In this document: positions 49,920-56,738 of the stretch, piece by piece | Numbering within the stretch: position 1 is the first letter of the stretch | Layout of the letters: each line of letters starts with the position of its first letter | DNA from: Variovorax paradoxus | GTDB taxonomy: Bacteria > Pseudomonadota > Gammaproteobacteria > Burkholderiales > Burkholderiaceae_C | Direction of reading: 5' to 3' | DNA length: 64,000 bases | NCBI RefSeq assembly: GCF_902712855.1 | Contig: NZ_LR743507.1 | Coordinates: 3,520,001 to 3,584,000, forward strand | Translations under genes and position numbers: made by a program | Notes under the pieces: model-generated | The model's database searches: none | What the model was told of the DNA's origin: nothing | Seen by the model: only the letters and a program-made list of their open reading frames with translations

Positions 49920-51911
49920 ATGATCACTCTCAAAAACGTCATTCTTCGCCGCAGCGCCAAGGTCCTGCTCGACGGCGCCACCGTCATCCTCAACCCCGGC
50001 GAGAAGGTCGGCCTGGTGGGTCGCAACGGCGCCGGCAAGTCGACCCTGTTCGCCCTGCTCAACGGCACGCTGCACGAAGACGGCGGCGATTTCTCGGTGC
50101 CCAGGCAGTGGCGCATGGCCCAGGTGGCGCAGAACATGCCCGAAACGGACGAATCGGCCACCGCCTTCGTGGTGGGCGGCGACACCCGCCTGGCCGAGTT
50201 GCGCGAGAAGCTCGCGACCATCGAGGCCGCCTACGCCGAGAACCCGGACGACGCCGACATCGGGATGGAGCTGGCGCACGCCTACACCGACCTGGCCGAC
50301 GCCGGCGAGCACGACGCCGTGCCGCGCGCGCAGGCGCTGATCCTCGGTCTGGGCTTCAAGTCGCACGAACTCGAGGAACCCGTCAACAGCTTCTCCGGCG
50401 GCTGGCGCATGCGCCTGCAACTGGCGCGCGCGCTGATGTGCCCGAGCGACCTGCTGCTGCTCGACGAACCGACCAACCACCTGGACCTGGACGCGCTGGT
50501 CTGGCTCGAAGCCTGGCTGCAGAAGTACGCCGGGACCATGATCGTCATCAGCCACGACCGCGAGTTCCTCGACGCCGTGACCGACGTCACCCTGCACATC
50601 GTCAACGCGCAGCTCACGCGCTACGGCGGCAACTACAGCAAGTTCGAGGACATGCGCGCGCTGCAGATGGAGCAGCAGCAGCAGGCCTTCAGCAAGCAGC
50701 AGGACAAGATCGCCCACCTGCAGAAGTTCATCGACCGCTTCAAGGCCAAGGCCAGCAAGGCCAAGCAGGCGCAGAGCCGGGTCAAGGCGCTGGAGCGCAT
50801 GGAGAAGGTGGCGCCGCTGCTGGCGGAAGCCGACTTCACCTTCGAGTTCAAGGAGCCGGGAAACATCCCGAATCCGATGCTGTCGATCGCCAATGCGAGC
50901 TTCGGCTACCTGGTGGAGAACGAAGAACCCAAGACCATCCTGCGCGGCGTCAGCCGCTCGGTGCTGGCGGGCCAGCGCATCGGCATCCTGGGCGCCAACG
51001 GCCAGGGCAAGTCGACGCTGGTGAAGACCATCGCACGCGAGATGGGCGCGCTGGCCGGCCAGGTGACCGAAGGCAAGGGCCTGAACATCGGCTACTTCGC
51101 GCAGCAGGAACTCGACGTGCTGCGCCCCCAGGACACCCCGCTCGAGCACATGGTGCGCATGGCGCGCGAACTCGGCAGCAACGCCAGGGAAGCCACCGGC
51201 GAGCAGGCCCTGCGCGGCTTCCTTGGCAGCTTCAACTTCAGCGGCGACATGGTCAAGCAGCCCGTGGGCACCATGAGCGGCGGCGAAAAGGCGCGCCTCG
51301 TGCTCGCCATGATGGTGTGGCAGCGCCCCAACCTGCTGTTGCTCGACGAGCCCACCAACCACCTGGACCTGGCCACCCGCGAGGCCCTCGCAGTGGCGCT
51401 CAACGAATTCGAAGGCACGCTGATGCTGGTGAGCCACGACCGTGCGCTGCTGCGCTCGGTGTGCGACGAGTTCTGGCTGGTCGGCCGCGGCGTGGTCGGC
51501 GACTTCGACGGCGACCTCGACGACTACCAGCGCTACCTGCTCGACGAAGCCAAGCGCCTGCGCGAGGAAGCCAAGGTCGCGGTGCGCGAGGCCGCCGACG
51601 CCGCGGCAGCGGCTGCGGCCGCCCCGGTTGCAGCGCCCGCCGCGCCGCAACAGCGCAAGCAGGACGCGCAGGAGCGCCAGCAGCGCAACGACCAGGCCAA
51701 GCCGATCAAGCGCGAGATCGCCCAGATCGACGAACGCCTGGCCGCGGCCGGCACGGAGCGCACCGCGCTCGAGGCCCGGCTGGCGCAGTCGCTGCCGCCC
51801 GCCGAGATCGCTGAGGTCGGCAAGCGGCTGAAGGCGCTCAACGACGAAATCGGCCGTCTCGAAGAACGCTGGCTGGCCCTGTCGGACCAGCTGGAAGCGC
51901 TCGCGGCCTGA
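49920..51911 (+). CDS. ABC-F ATPase (YheS-like)
   Basis: The 663-residue soluble protein has two ABC ATPase domains: Walker A GRNGAGKST (34-42) and GANGQGKST (about 358). The signatures are SFSGGWRMRL and MSGGEKARL, with LLLLDEPTNHLDL twice. A linker of charged helices lies between them, and a C-terminal coiled coil (about 545-660, with an Ala-rich stretch) follows. There are no membrane segments, so it is not a transporter. ABC-F proteins bind the ribosomal exit site; the long C-tail is like YheS/Uup. The start has no clear Shine-Dalgarno sequence. Its TGA stop is the loop of a perfect hairpin. Confidence 0.93.
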   Translation: MITLKNVILRRSAKVLLDGATVILNPGEKVGLVGRNGAGKSTLFALLNGTLHEDGGDFSVPRQWRMAQVAQNMPETDESATAFVVGGDTRLAELREKLATIEAAYAENPDDADIGMELAHAYTDLADAGEHDAVPRAQALILGLGFKSHELEEPVNSFSGGWRMRLQLARALMCPSDLLLLDEPTNHLDLDALVWLEAWLQKYAGTMIVISHDREFLDAVTDVTLHIVNAQLTRYGGNYSKFEDMRALQMEQQQQAFSKQQDKIAHLQKFIDRFKAKASKAKQAQSRVKALERMEKVAPLLAEADFTFEFKEPGNIPNPMLSIANASFGYLVENEEPKTILRGVSRSVLAGQRIGILGANGQGKSTLVKTIAREMGALAGQVTEGKGLNIGYFAQQELDVLRPQDTPLEHMVRMARELGSNAREATGEQALRGFLGSFNFSGDMVKQPVGTMSGGEKARLVLAMMVWQRPNLLLLDEPTNHLDLATREALAVALNEFEGTLMLVSHDRALLRSVCDEFWLVGRGVVGDFDGDLDDYQRYLLDEAKRLREEAKVAVREAADAAAAAAAAPVAAPAAPQQRKQDAQERQQRNDQAKPIKREIAQIDERLAAAGTERTALEARLAQSLPPAEIAEVGKRLKALNDEIGRLEERWLALSDQLEALAA

Positions 51912-51919
51912 GGCCGCGA
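51901..51919 (+). terminator. Perfect hairpin with the ABC-F stop codon as its loop
   Basis: TCGCGGCC (51901-51908) and GGCCGCGA (51912-51919) pair perfectly; the loop (51909-51911) is exactly the TGA stop. This has the same design as the ligase hairpin at 20610-20632. Confidence 0.55.
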
Positions 51920-51943
51920 AACCCTTGGCCGGAGACGCACCGG

Positions 51944-52438
51944 ATGCCTTCAGCGATCGAACTGGCCCGCGGTGACGAGAAGCTCATTGCCGCCGTCCAC
52001 CGCAGCCGCAAGCTCATCACCCGCAAGGCGCTGATGGCCGCGGCCGCAAGCGCCGTGCCCCTGCCCGGCGTCGACTGGATGGCCGACGCGGCGCTGCTGT
52101 CGCGGCTGGTGCCGCAGATCAGCGCCGAGTTCGGCCTCTCCGTCACCCAGGTCGAGAAGCTCGCGCCGCACCAGCGCGAGCGCATCCAGAAGGCGGCCAC
52201 GACGCTGGGCGCCCTGCTGGTCGGCCGGATCGTCACGCGCGACCTGCTGATCCGGCTGGCAAAGCACGCAGGCATCCGCCTGACCGCCAAGCAGGCGACC
52301 AAGTACGTACCCGTGGCCGGGCAACTCGTCTCCGCGGCACTCGGCTATGCAGCCTTGCGCGCGCTGGGCGAGCAGCACATCAAGGACTGCGTGCGCGTCA
52401 GCGCGACGCTCGCCCTCGAACCGCCCGACCCGATCTGA
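51944..52438 (+). CDS. DUF697/EcsC-like small membrane-associated protein
   Basis: The 164-residue protein has the pattern VPLPGVDWMADAALLSRLVP near residue 38, and later KYVPVAGQLVSAALGYAALR. Together these resemble the DUF697/EcsC-type fold, in which two amphipathic hairpins sit in the membrane. I cannot assign it firmly. It begins 32 bases after the ABC-F stop on the same strand. Its last 41 bases overlap a small gene on the other strand. Confidence 0.65.
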   Translation: MPSAIELARGDEKLIAAVHRSRKLITRKALMAAAASAVPLPGVDWMADAALLSRLVPQISAEFGLSVTQVEKLAPHQRERIQKAATTLGALLVGRIVTRDLLIRLAKHAGIRLTAKQATKYVPVAGQLVSAALGYAALRALGEQHIKDCVRVSATLALEPPDPI

Positions 52439-52652
52439 TCGCGGACCGTACCGCCGCCGAGCGCCTGAGCGCCTCACGGTCGAACAGCACCTGCGCAGCC
52501 CATCCGGCGCACGCCAGCCCGAAGCAGCCGCCCCCGGCAATGGCCGGATGCCCGGCCACCCAGCCGGCGATCAACGCCCCGATGGACAGCAGCGCCAGCA
52601 CCGCGCACAGGGCGCGGTCGAGCCAGAGGCCCGGCGTCGCGCGACGGAGCAC
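52398..52652 (-). CDS. Small two-helix membrane protein, hypothetical
   Basis: The 84-residue product has two clear hydrophobic segments (about 14-33 ALCAVLALLSIGALIAGWVA and about 37-55), then an arginine-rich tail. I do not recognise it. A GTG start at 52652 is 3 bases after the stop of the small HTH gene, suggesting translational coupling. The 3' end overlaps the convergent DUF697-like gene by 41 bases. It could be a short real gene or a chance frame; the hydrophobic pattern and tight coupling favour a real gene. Confidence 0.5.
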   Translation of the reverse strand: MLRRATPGLWLDRALCAVLALLSIGALIAGWVAGHPAIAGGGCFGLACAGWAAQVLFDREALRRSAAVRSAIRSGRAVRGRASR

Positions 52653-52655
52653 GCG

Positions 52656-52886
52656 TCAGTCATGAGGCACCGTGCCGCCGGCAAGCGGCGGTTGCGGCAC
52701 GGGTGTTTCCTTGACCTGCGCCTCGTAGGCCTGCAGCAGCGCCACGTAATGGCGCGACATGACATCATTGACCCGGCCCAGCCCGATCTTGCTGACCGTC
52801 GGCTGGGGTATTCCGGTCTTTTTCTCGATCTGCTTTTGCGTGAGCCCCATGGCTCTCAGCGCCAGCACCAACTCGCGTGGCTTCAT
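52656..52886 (-). CDS. Small helix-turn-helix (XRE-type) DNA-binding protein
   Basis: The 76-residue protein is one helix-turn-helix domain: ALRAMGLTQKQIEKKTGIPQ then PTVSKIGLGRVNDVMSRHYV. It resembles Cro-like or phage-type regulators. Of two in-frame ATGs, the one at 52886 (MKPREL) has GGGAG at 8 bases, while the one at 52895 has it only 3 bases away, so 52886 is chosen. It is divergent from a CI/LexA-like gene across 69 bases with twin palindromic sites. Confidence 0.8.
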   Translation of the reverse strand: MKPRELVLALRAMGLTQKQIEKKTGIPQPTVSKIGLGRVNDVMSRHYVALLQAYEAQVKETPVPQPPLAGGTVPHD

Positions 52887-52905
52887 GGCATGCACTCCCT
52901 TTTTC

Positions 52906-52934
52906 TAATATTCTAGAGTCCATTCAGAATATTC
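52906..52934. promoter_or_regulatory. Twin palindromic operator sites between divergent regulators
   Basis: TAATATTC (52906-52913) and GAATATTC (52927-52934) are two nearly identical palindromic 8-mers exactly 21 bases apart, about two helical turns. The larger arms AATATTCT and AGAATATT also form an inverted repeat with an 11-base spacer. TTAAAT (52943-52948) may be a -10 for the rightward gene. The gap is clearly AT-rich in a GC-rich region. Confidence 0.6.
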
Positions 52935-52955
52935 ATCTGGGCTTAAATTCGGCCG

Positions 52956-53672
52956 ATGGAGAACATAGGGACCCGAGCCAAAGCAGCGCGTAAATTCGCC
53001 AAGATGACGCAGAAGCAGGCTGAAGCCGCCTCTGGCGTCAAGCAATCGAACATCTCGAAGATCGAGCGGGGCGACACGACCCGGTCGATGAGCGTGCTGG
53101 CACTGGCCCGCGTCTACCGCGTCGATCCGAACTGGCTCGACACCGGCGACGGCCCGGCGCCGTGGGACGAGGATCAGGTACGCCTGTCGCGCGACAGCGC
53201 CAACGAACCGCACGGGGCGTACCGCGTGCTTCACGTGCCGCCGCATGTGCCGTCGTTCAACCCGCGCACGCCCAACACGGTGCCGCTCATCACCTGGGAA
53301 GACGCCGCCGAGTGGCATGACCGCACGTCGTCGCAGCAGGCGCAGCCCGAGCGCTGGATCCCGTGCATCGCACACCACAGCCTCGACACCTACGCACTGC
53401 GCATCCGGGGTGACAGCATGACCGCGGACCATGGACTGCTCAAGAGCTACCGCTCGGGCTCGATCATCTTCGTCGACACGCAGCTGAAGACCCCCGAAGA
53501 CGGCGAGCGCGTGGTGGCGCGCATCGACGACACCGGCGAAGTCACCTGCAAGGTGTTCAAGAACGAGGACGGGCGGCGCTGGCTGCTGCCGCTCAATCCG
53601 AAGCACGAGCCGATCCGCCTGCCGTTCACGGTGCTGGGCACCGTGGTGGGCAAGTGGGAAGACGAAGACTGA
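52956..53672 (+). CDS. CI/LexA-like repressor: XRE helix-turn-helix plus S24 peptidase domain
   Basis: The 238-residue protein has an N-terminal HTH (about 5-55: KMTQKQAEAASGVKQSNISK) and a C-terminal S24 (LexA-type) domain with the catalytic pair S154 (RGDSMTAD) and K199 (EVTCKVF). Phage CI repressors and related stress regulators have this layout. The linker (about 60-135) shows no Ala-Gly or Cys-Gly dipeptide, the usual self-cleavage site, so it may not be cleaved in the standard way. A single in-frame ATG at 52956 fits. No phage genes are near, so it may be a chromosomal regulator. Confidence 0.87.
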   Translation: MENIGTRAKAARKFAKMTQKQAEAASGVKQSNISKIERGDTTRSMSVLALARVYRVDPNWLDTGDGPAPWDEDQVRLSRDSANEPHGAYRVLHVPPHVPSFNPRTPNTVPLITWEDAAEWHDRTSSQQAQPERWIPCIAHHSLDTYALRIRGDSMTADHGLLKSYRSGSIIFVDTQLKTPEDGERVVARIDDTGEVTCKVFKNEDGRRWLLPLNPKHEPIRLPFTVLGTVVGKWEDED

Positions 53673-53682
53673 CCAGCGCGGG

Positions 53683-53718
53683 CCGGGTTCGGTGAACCCG
53701 GCGGACGTCAGCGTCCGC
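53683..53718. terminator. Two adjacent hairpins between convergent genes
   Basis: CCGGGTTC-GGT-GAACCCGG (53683-53701) is followed directly by GCGGACG-TCAG-CGTCCGC (53701-53718). The second loop contains the GAF-gene stop codon (53708-53710, read on the minus strand). They lie in the 35-base gap between the CI-like and GAF genes and probably end both transcripts. Confidence 0.55.
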
Positions 53719-54298
53719 GCGGCGGCGCTTCGTGCGGTGCCAGCGTCCAGCCTGCCATTGCCATCTCGGCGTCTTTCGCGCGGCGCTGGTTGATCTTCTT
53801 GGCTGCGAGCTGCGCCGACACTTCCAGCTTCTTCAGGTCGCGCTGCGTCAGCTGCTCGTTGGGCGCGAAGCTGAAGCAGCAGAAGGTGCCGTAGACGCGG
53901 CCGTCGTCCAGCACGATGGGGGTGCTCAGGTGTGCGCCGACGGGAAATCCGGTGCGCGGCAGTTCGTCGAACGACGACAGCGCCGCCACGTCGTTCACCA
54001 TTCGCGGAAGCCGGCCATCGACCACGCGCTGGCAGAACGACTCCTCCAGCGGCGCAGACTGACCGGGCTCGATCACCCGCGCTTCGGGCCGGGTCTCGAC
54101 ACGCCGGAACACGCGGCGGCCCTCGGTGAATTCGGACACGAAGACCACATCCATGCGCAGGTGCTCGAGCACCATGCGCAGGACTTCGGAGATCGAATCG
54201 TCGATGAGTTCGTCGGAACCGTCGGGCGTGGCCACGAGCAGTTCCGACACGCGGACTTCGAACGCGTCCGGTGCGTAATCGGGATCGTAGAAAACCAT
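53708..54298 (-). CDS. GAF-domain protein
   Basis: The 196-residue protein is mostly one GAF domain (about 20-165): VLEHLRMDVVFVSEFTEGRR, EESFCQRVVDGRLPRMVNDV, and YGTFCCFSF, the usual closing strand. There is no output domain, so it may bind a small ligand or sense oxidation through its cysteines. An N-terminal TTG (54304) and the ATG at 54298 are both in frame; the ATG is taken. Its neighbours do not fix the role. It is convergent with the CI-like gene. Confidence 0.85.
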   Translation of the reverse strand: MVFYDPDYAPDAFEVRVSELLVATPDGSDELIDDSISEVLRMVLEHLRMDVVFVSEFTEGRRVFRRVETRPEARVIEPGQSAPLEESFCQRVVDGRLPRMVNDVAALSSFDELPRTGFPVGAHLSTPIVLDDGRVYGTFCCFSFAPNEQLTQRDLKKLEVSAQLAAKKINQRRAKDAEMAMAGWTLAPHEAPPRGR

Positions 54299-54355
54299 CG
54301 GCAAATTCTAGGGAGGTCAGGTTGCGTGCAGGTTAGGGAGCGATATTCAAGTTTC

Positions 54356-54433
54356 TCCCTGTGGCCTGCATCCTCTGATCCTCCCTCCTCCAGCAGGTCA
54401 CCTTCCAGCCCGCCTTCGTGCGGGCTTTTTTTT
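54356..54433 (+). ncRNA. Possible small RNA ending in an orphan terminator
   Basis: A strong terminator (54407-54433) is on the plus strand although no plus-strand gene ends before it (the nearest, the CI-like gene, ends 735 bases upstream beyond a minus-strand gene). TTGCGT (54322-54327) and TATTCA (54344-54349), 16 bases apart, could be a weak promoter, giving an RNA of about 78 bases. It contains the pyrimidine run CTCCCTCCTCC, complementary to Shine-Dalgarno sequences. This is a prediction only. Confidence 0.3.
54407..54433 (+). terminator. Rho-independent terminator with no obvious gene
   Basis: AGCCCGC-CTTCGT-GCGGGCT (54407-54426) followed by a run of eight T residues is a clear plus-strand terminator. 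The first unit of the repeat array starts 13 bases after it. Confidence 0.85.
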
Positions 54434-54446
54434 CGAGATTTTTGCT

Positions 54447-54932
54447 CGCCCCCAGGCTGCGCACACTTCGTGTCGCTTCTCCTTCCCCCTACCGGGGGCA
54501 ACACCTAAGGCCCGGCGAAGCCGGTTCCTTGGTGTTTCTGGACTCGCCCCCAGGATTCGCGCACTTCGTGTCGCTGCTCCTTCCCCCTACCGGGGGCAAC
54601 ACCTAAGGCCCGGCAGAGCCGGTTCCTTGGTGTTCCTGGCTCGCCCCCAGGATTCGCGCACTTCGTGTCGCTTCTCCTTCCACCTACCGGGGGCAACACC
54701 TAAGGCCCGGCAGAGCCGGTTCCTTGGTGTTTCTGGACTCGCCCCCAGGATTCGCGCACTTCGTGTCGCTTCTCCTTCCCCCTACCGGGGGCAACACCTA
54801 AGGCCCGGCGAAGCCGGTTCCTTGGTGTTCCTGGCTCGCCCCCAGGATTCGCGCACTTCGTGTCGCTGCTCCTTCCCCCTACCGGGGGCAACACCGAAGG
54901 CCCGGCAAAGCCGGTTCCTTGGTGTTTCTGGA
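54447..54932 (+). repeat. Tandem array of five palindromic repeat units
   Basis: Five units start at 54447, 54545, 54642, 54740 and 54837, with lengths 98, 97, 98, 97 and about 96. Each has the lead CGCCCCCAGG...GCACTTCGTGTCG, a CCCCC-TACC-GGGGG hairpin, and a long hairpin AACACC-AAGG-CCGGC/GCCGG-CCTT-GGTGTT. Units 1, 3 and 5 end in TTTCTGGA and units 2 and 4 in TTCCTGGCT, so the array has a 195-base two-unit period. Units are contiguous with no spacers. This array fills the main part of the gene-free stretch 54299-55143. Confidence 0.93.
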
Positions 54933-55143
54933 ATGAGGTCGTCGTGCGGTTGGCGCCTTGGCGCTGCACTTGGCGCCGCGGTCTGCCGGCTTCGTCGCAT
55001 TTCGCTCGCGCGATGAGACGCGAGCGGCGACATTCAGAAACAACTCAGGCACTCGGGCCGTTCCGGGTGTACAACGCTGCCCCATGCCAAATCGACACCA
55101 CACTGCGCCGGAGAACCCACCCTGTTCATCGCGCGAGGCGCCT
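54933..55143. other. Gene-free leader before the efflux operon
   Basis: These 211 bases lie between the repeat array and the outer-membrane factor gene. I see no convincing open frame, tRNA, hairpin with a T-run or consensus promoter. It should contain the promoter of the efflux operon. No divergent regulator (TetR or LysR) sits beside the operon, so local control is not evident. Confidence 0.6.
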
Positions 55144-56703
55144 GTGCGCCGGCGAATCGCAGGGTCCGCCACATTCGCGATCCACGGCGCGTTGCTCGGC
55201 GCAACGTTGTTGCTGGGCGCGTGTGCGGTCGGGCCGGACTTCAAGACGCCCGAGCTTCCGGCCGGCGCACAGGGCGCGGACTACACGCCGGCGCCGATGC
55301 CCGCGCGCACGGCGCAATCGGACGTGCCGGGCGGCCAGGCGCAGGCGCTGGTGCCGGGCCGGGACATTCCGGCGCAGTGGTGGGAGGTGTTCCATTCGGA
55401 ACCGCTCGACCGGCTGATCCGCGCCTCGCTCGCGCAGAGTCCCACGCTGGCATCGGCGCAGGCCGCGCTGCGCCAGGCGGAGGCCACGTACGACGCCAAG
55501 TCGGGCAACCTGCTGTGGCCGCAGGTGTCGGCGCAGCTCGGCGTACAACGCGAGCGCGCCTCCGAAGTCAGCACCAGGGTGGCGGGCGGACAGCTGCTGA
55601 CGCTCTACAACGCCTCGGTCAACGTGAGCTACGACCTCGATGTGTTCGGCGGCGCGCGCCGACAGGTCGAAGGCGCACAGGCCGCGGTGGAAGCGCAGCG
55701 CTACCAGGTCGAGGCGGTGTACCTCACGCTCACATCGAACCTGGTCACTACGGCCATCCGCGAAGCATCGCTGCGCGCACAGTTGCAGGCCGCGCGCGAG
55801 GTGCTGCAGGCACAGAGCGACCAGCTCGGCGTGATCGAAAAGCAGTTCGACACCGGCGCCATTCCGAAGTCGATCGTGCTGCAGCAGCGCACGCAGGTGG
55901 CGCAGACGCAGGCGACCTTGCCTCCGCTCGAAAAGGCCCTCGCGCAGACGCGCCACCAGCTCGCCGTGTTCGCGGGCCGGCTGCCGTCGGAAGCAGGCCT
56001 GCCCGAGTTCGACCTGGCGAGCCTCTCGCTGCCCGAGGCGCTGCCGCTGTCGCTGCCCTCGGAGCTGGCGCGCCAGCGGCCCGACGTGCGGGCCAGCGAG
56101 GCGCAGCTGCACCAGGCGAGCGCCGCGGTGGGTGTGGCCACGGCCAACCTGTATCCGCAGCTTCAGCTCAGCGCGAGCTACGGCAACACGTCGCTGCGCG
56201 CACGCGATCTTTTCACCGGGCCGAGCACGCTGTGGAACGTGGGCGCCGGGCTCGCGCAGCCGATCTTCAACGGCGGCGCCCTGCGTGCGCAGCAGCGCGC
56301 GGCGGTGGCCGCCTATGACTCGGCCGCCGCGCAATACCGCAACACGGTGCTGGGCGCATTCCAGAACGTGGCCGACGCGCTGCGCGCGCTCGAAATCGAT
56401 GCCGTCGCGTTGCAGACCCAAGCCACCGCCGAATCGCTGGCCAGGCAATCGCTCGACCTGTCGACCGCGCAGTTCCGCGCGGGTGCGGTGAGCTACGTGA
56501 CGCTGCTCACCGCGCAGCAGGCCTGGCTGCAGACACACACGGCGCTGGTGCAGGCGCAGGCCGTGCGGTACGCCGACACGGCCGCCCTCTTCCAGGCGCT
56601 CGGCGGCGGCTGGTGGAACCGCGGCGCGCTGGCCGACGCTGCGATCGCGCCGGGGCTGCCCGCCGCATCGCAGGCGCCCGCGCCATCCGGCTCCAGCAAC
56701 TGA
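55144..56703 (+). CDS. RND efflux outer-membrane factor (OprM/NodT family lipoprotein)
   Basis: From a GTG at 55144 the 519-residue product has a compact lipoprotein signal with C27 (LLLGACAVGPDF). Two OEP repeats follow (about 65-270 and 280-480), with the typical STYDAKSGNLLWPQ-like region, SYDLDVFGGARR, and GLAQPIFNGGALRAQ. It forms the trimeric channel for the two genes downstream. An ATG at 55084 would give a 46-residue stretch before the lipid cysteine, too long for a signal peptide, while GAGG precedes the GTG by 5 bases. Confidence 0.92.
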   Translation: MRRRIAGSATFAIHGALLGATLLLGACAVGPDFKTPELPAGAQGADYTPAPMPARTAQSDVPGGQAQALVPGRDIPAQWWEVFHSEPLDRLIRASLAQSPTLASAQAALRQAEATYDAKSGNLLWPQVSAQLGVQRERASEVSTRVAGGQLLTLYNASVNVSYDLDVFGGARRQVEGAQAAVEAQRYQVEAVYLTLTSNLVTTAIREASLRAQLQAAREVLQAQSDQLGVIEKQFDTGAIPKSIVLQQRTQVAQTQATLPPLEKALAQTRHQLAVFAGRLPSEAGLPEFDLASLSLPEALPLSLPSELARQRPDVRASEAQLHQASAAVGVATANLYPQLQLSASYGNTSLRARDLFTGPSTLWNVGAGLAQPIFNGGALRAQQRAAVAAYDSAAAQYRNTVLGAFQNVADALRALEIDAVALQTQATAESLARQSLDLSTAQFRAGAVSYVTLLTAQQAWLQTHTALVQAQAVRYADTAALFQALGGGWWNRGALADAAIAPGLPAASQAPAPSGSSN

Positions 56704-56738
56704 ACACCTCCTCCCAAAACTCCAAGAAAAGCCTACCT

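Noticed and set aside
52398..53672. A prophage remnant
   Set aside because: Only two repressor-like genes suggest it. No integrase, lysis, replication or structural gene and no flanking direct repeats are visible.
54447..54932. A CRISPR array
   Set aside because: The units are contiguous and almost identical over their full 97-98 bases. There are no unique spacers, and no cas gene is in the window.
54418..55016. Several short open frames inside the repeat array on both strands
   Set aside because: They encode the same peptide pattern in each repeat unit, begin and end with the repeat period, and lack ribosome sites. They come from the repeat, not from genes.
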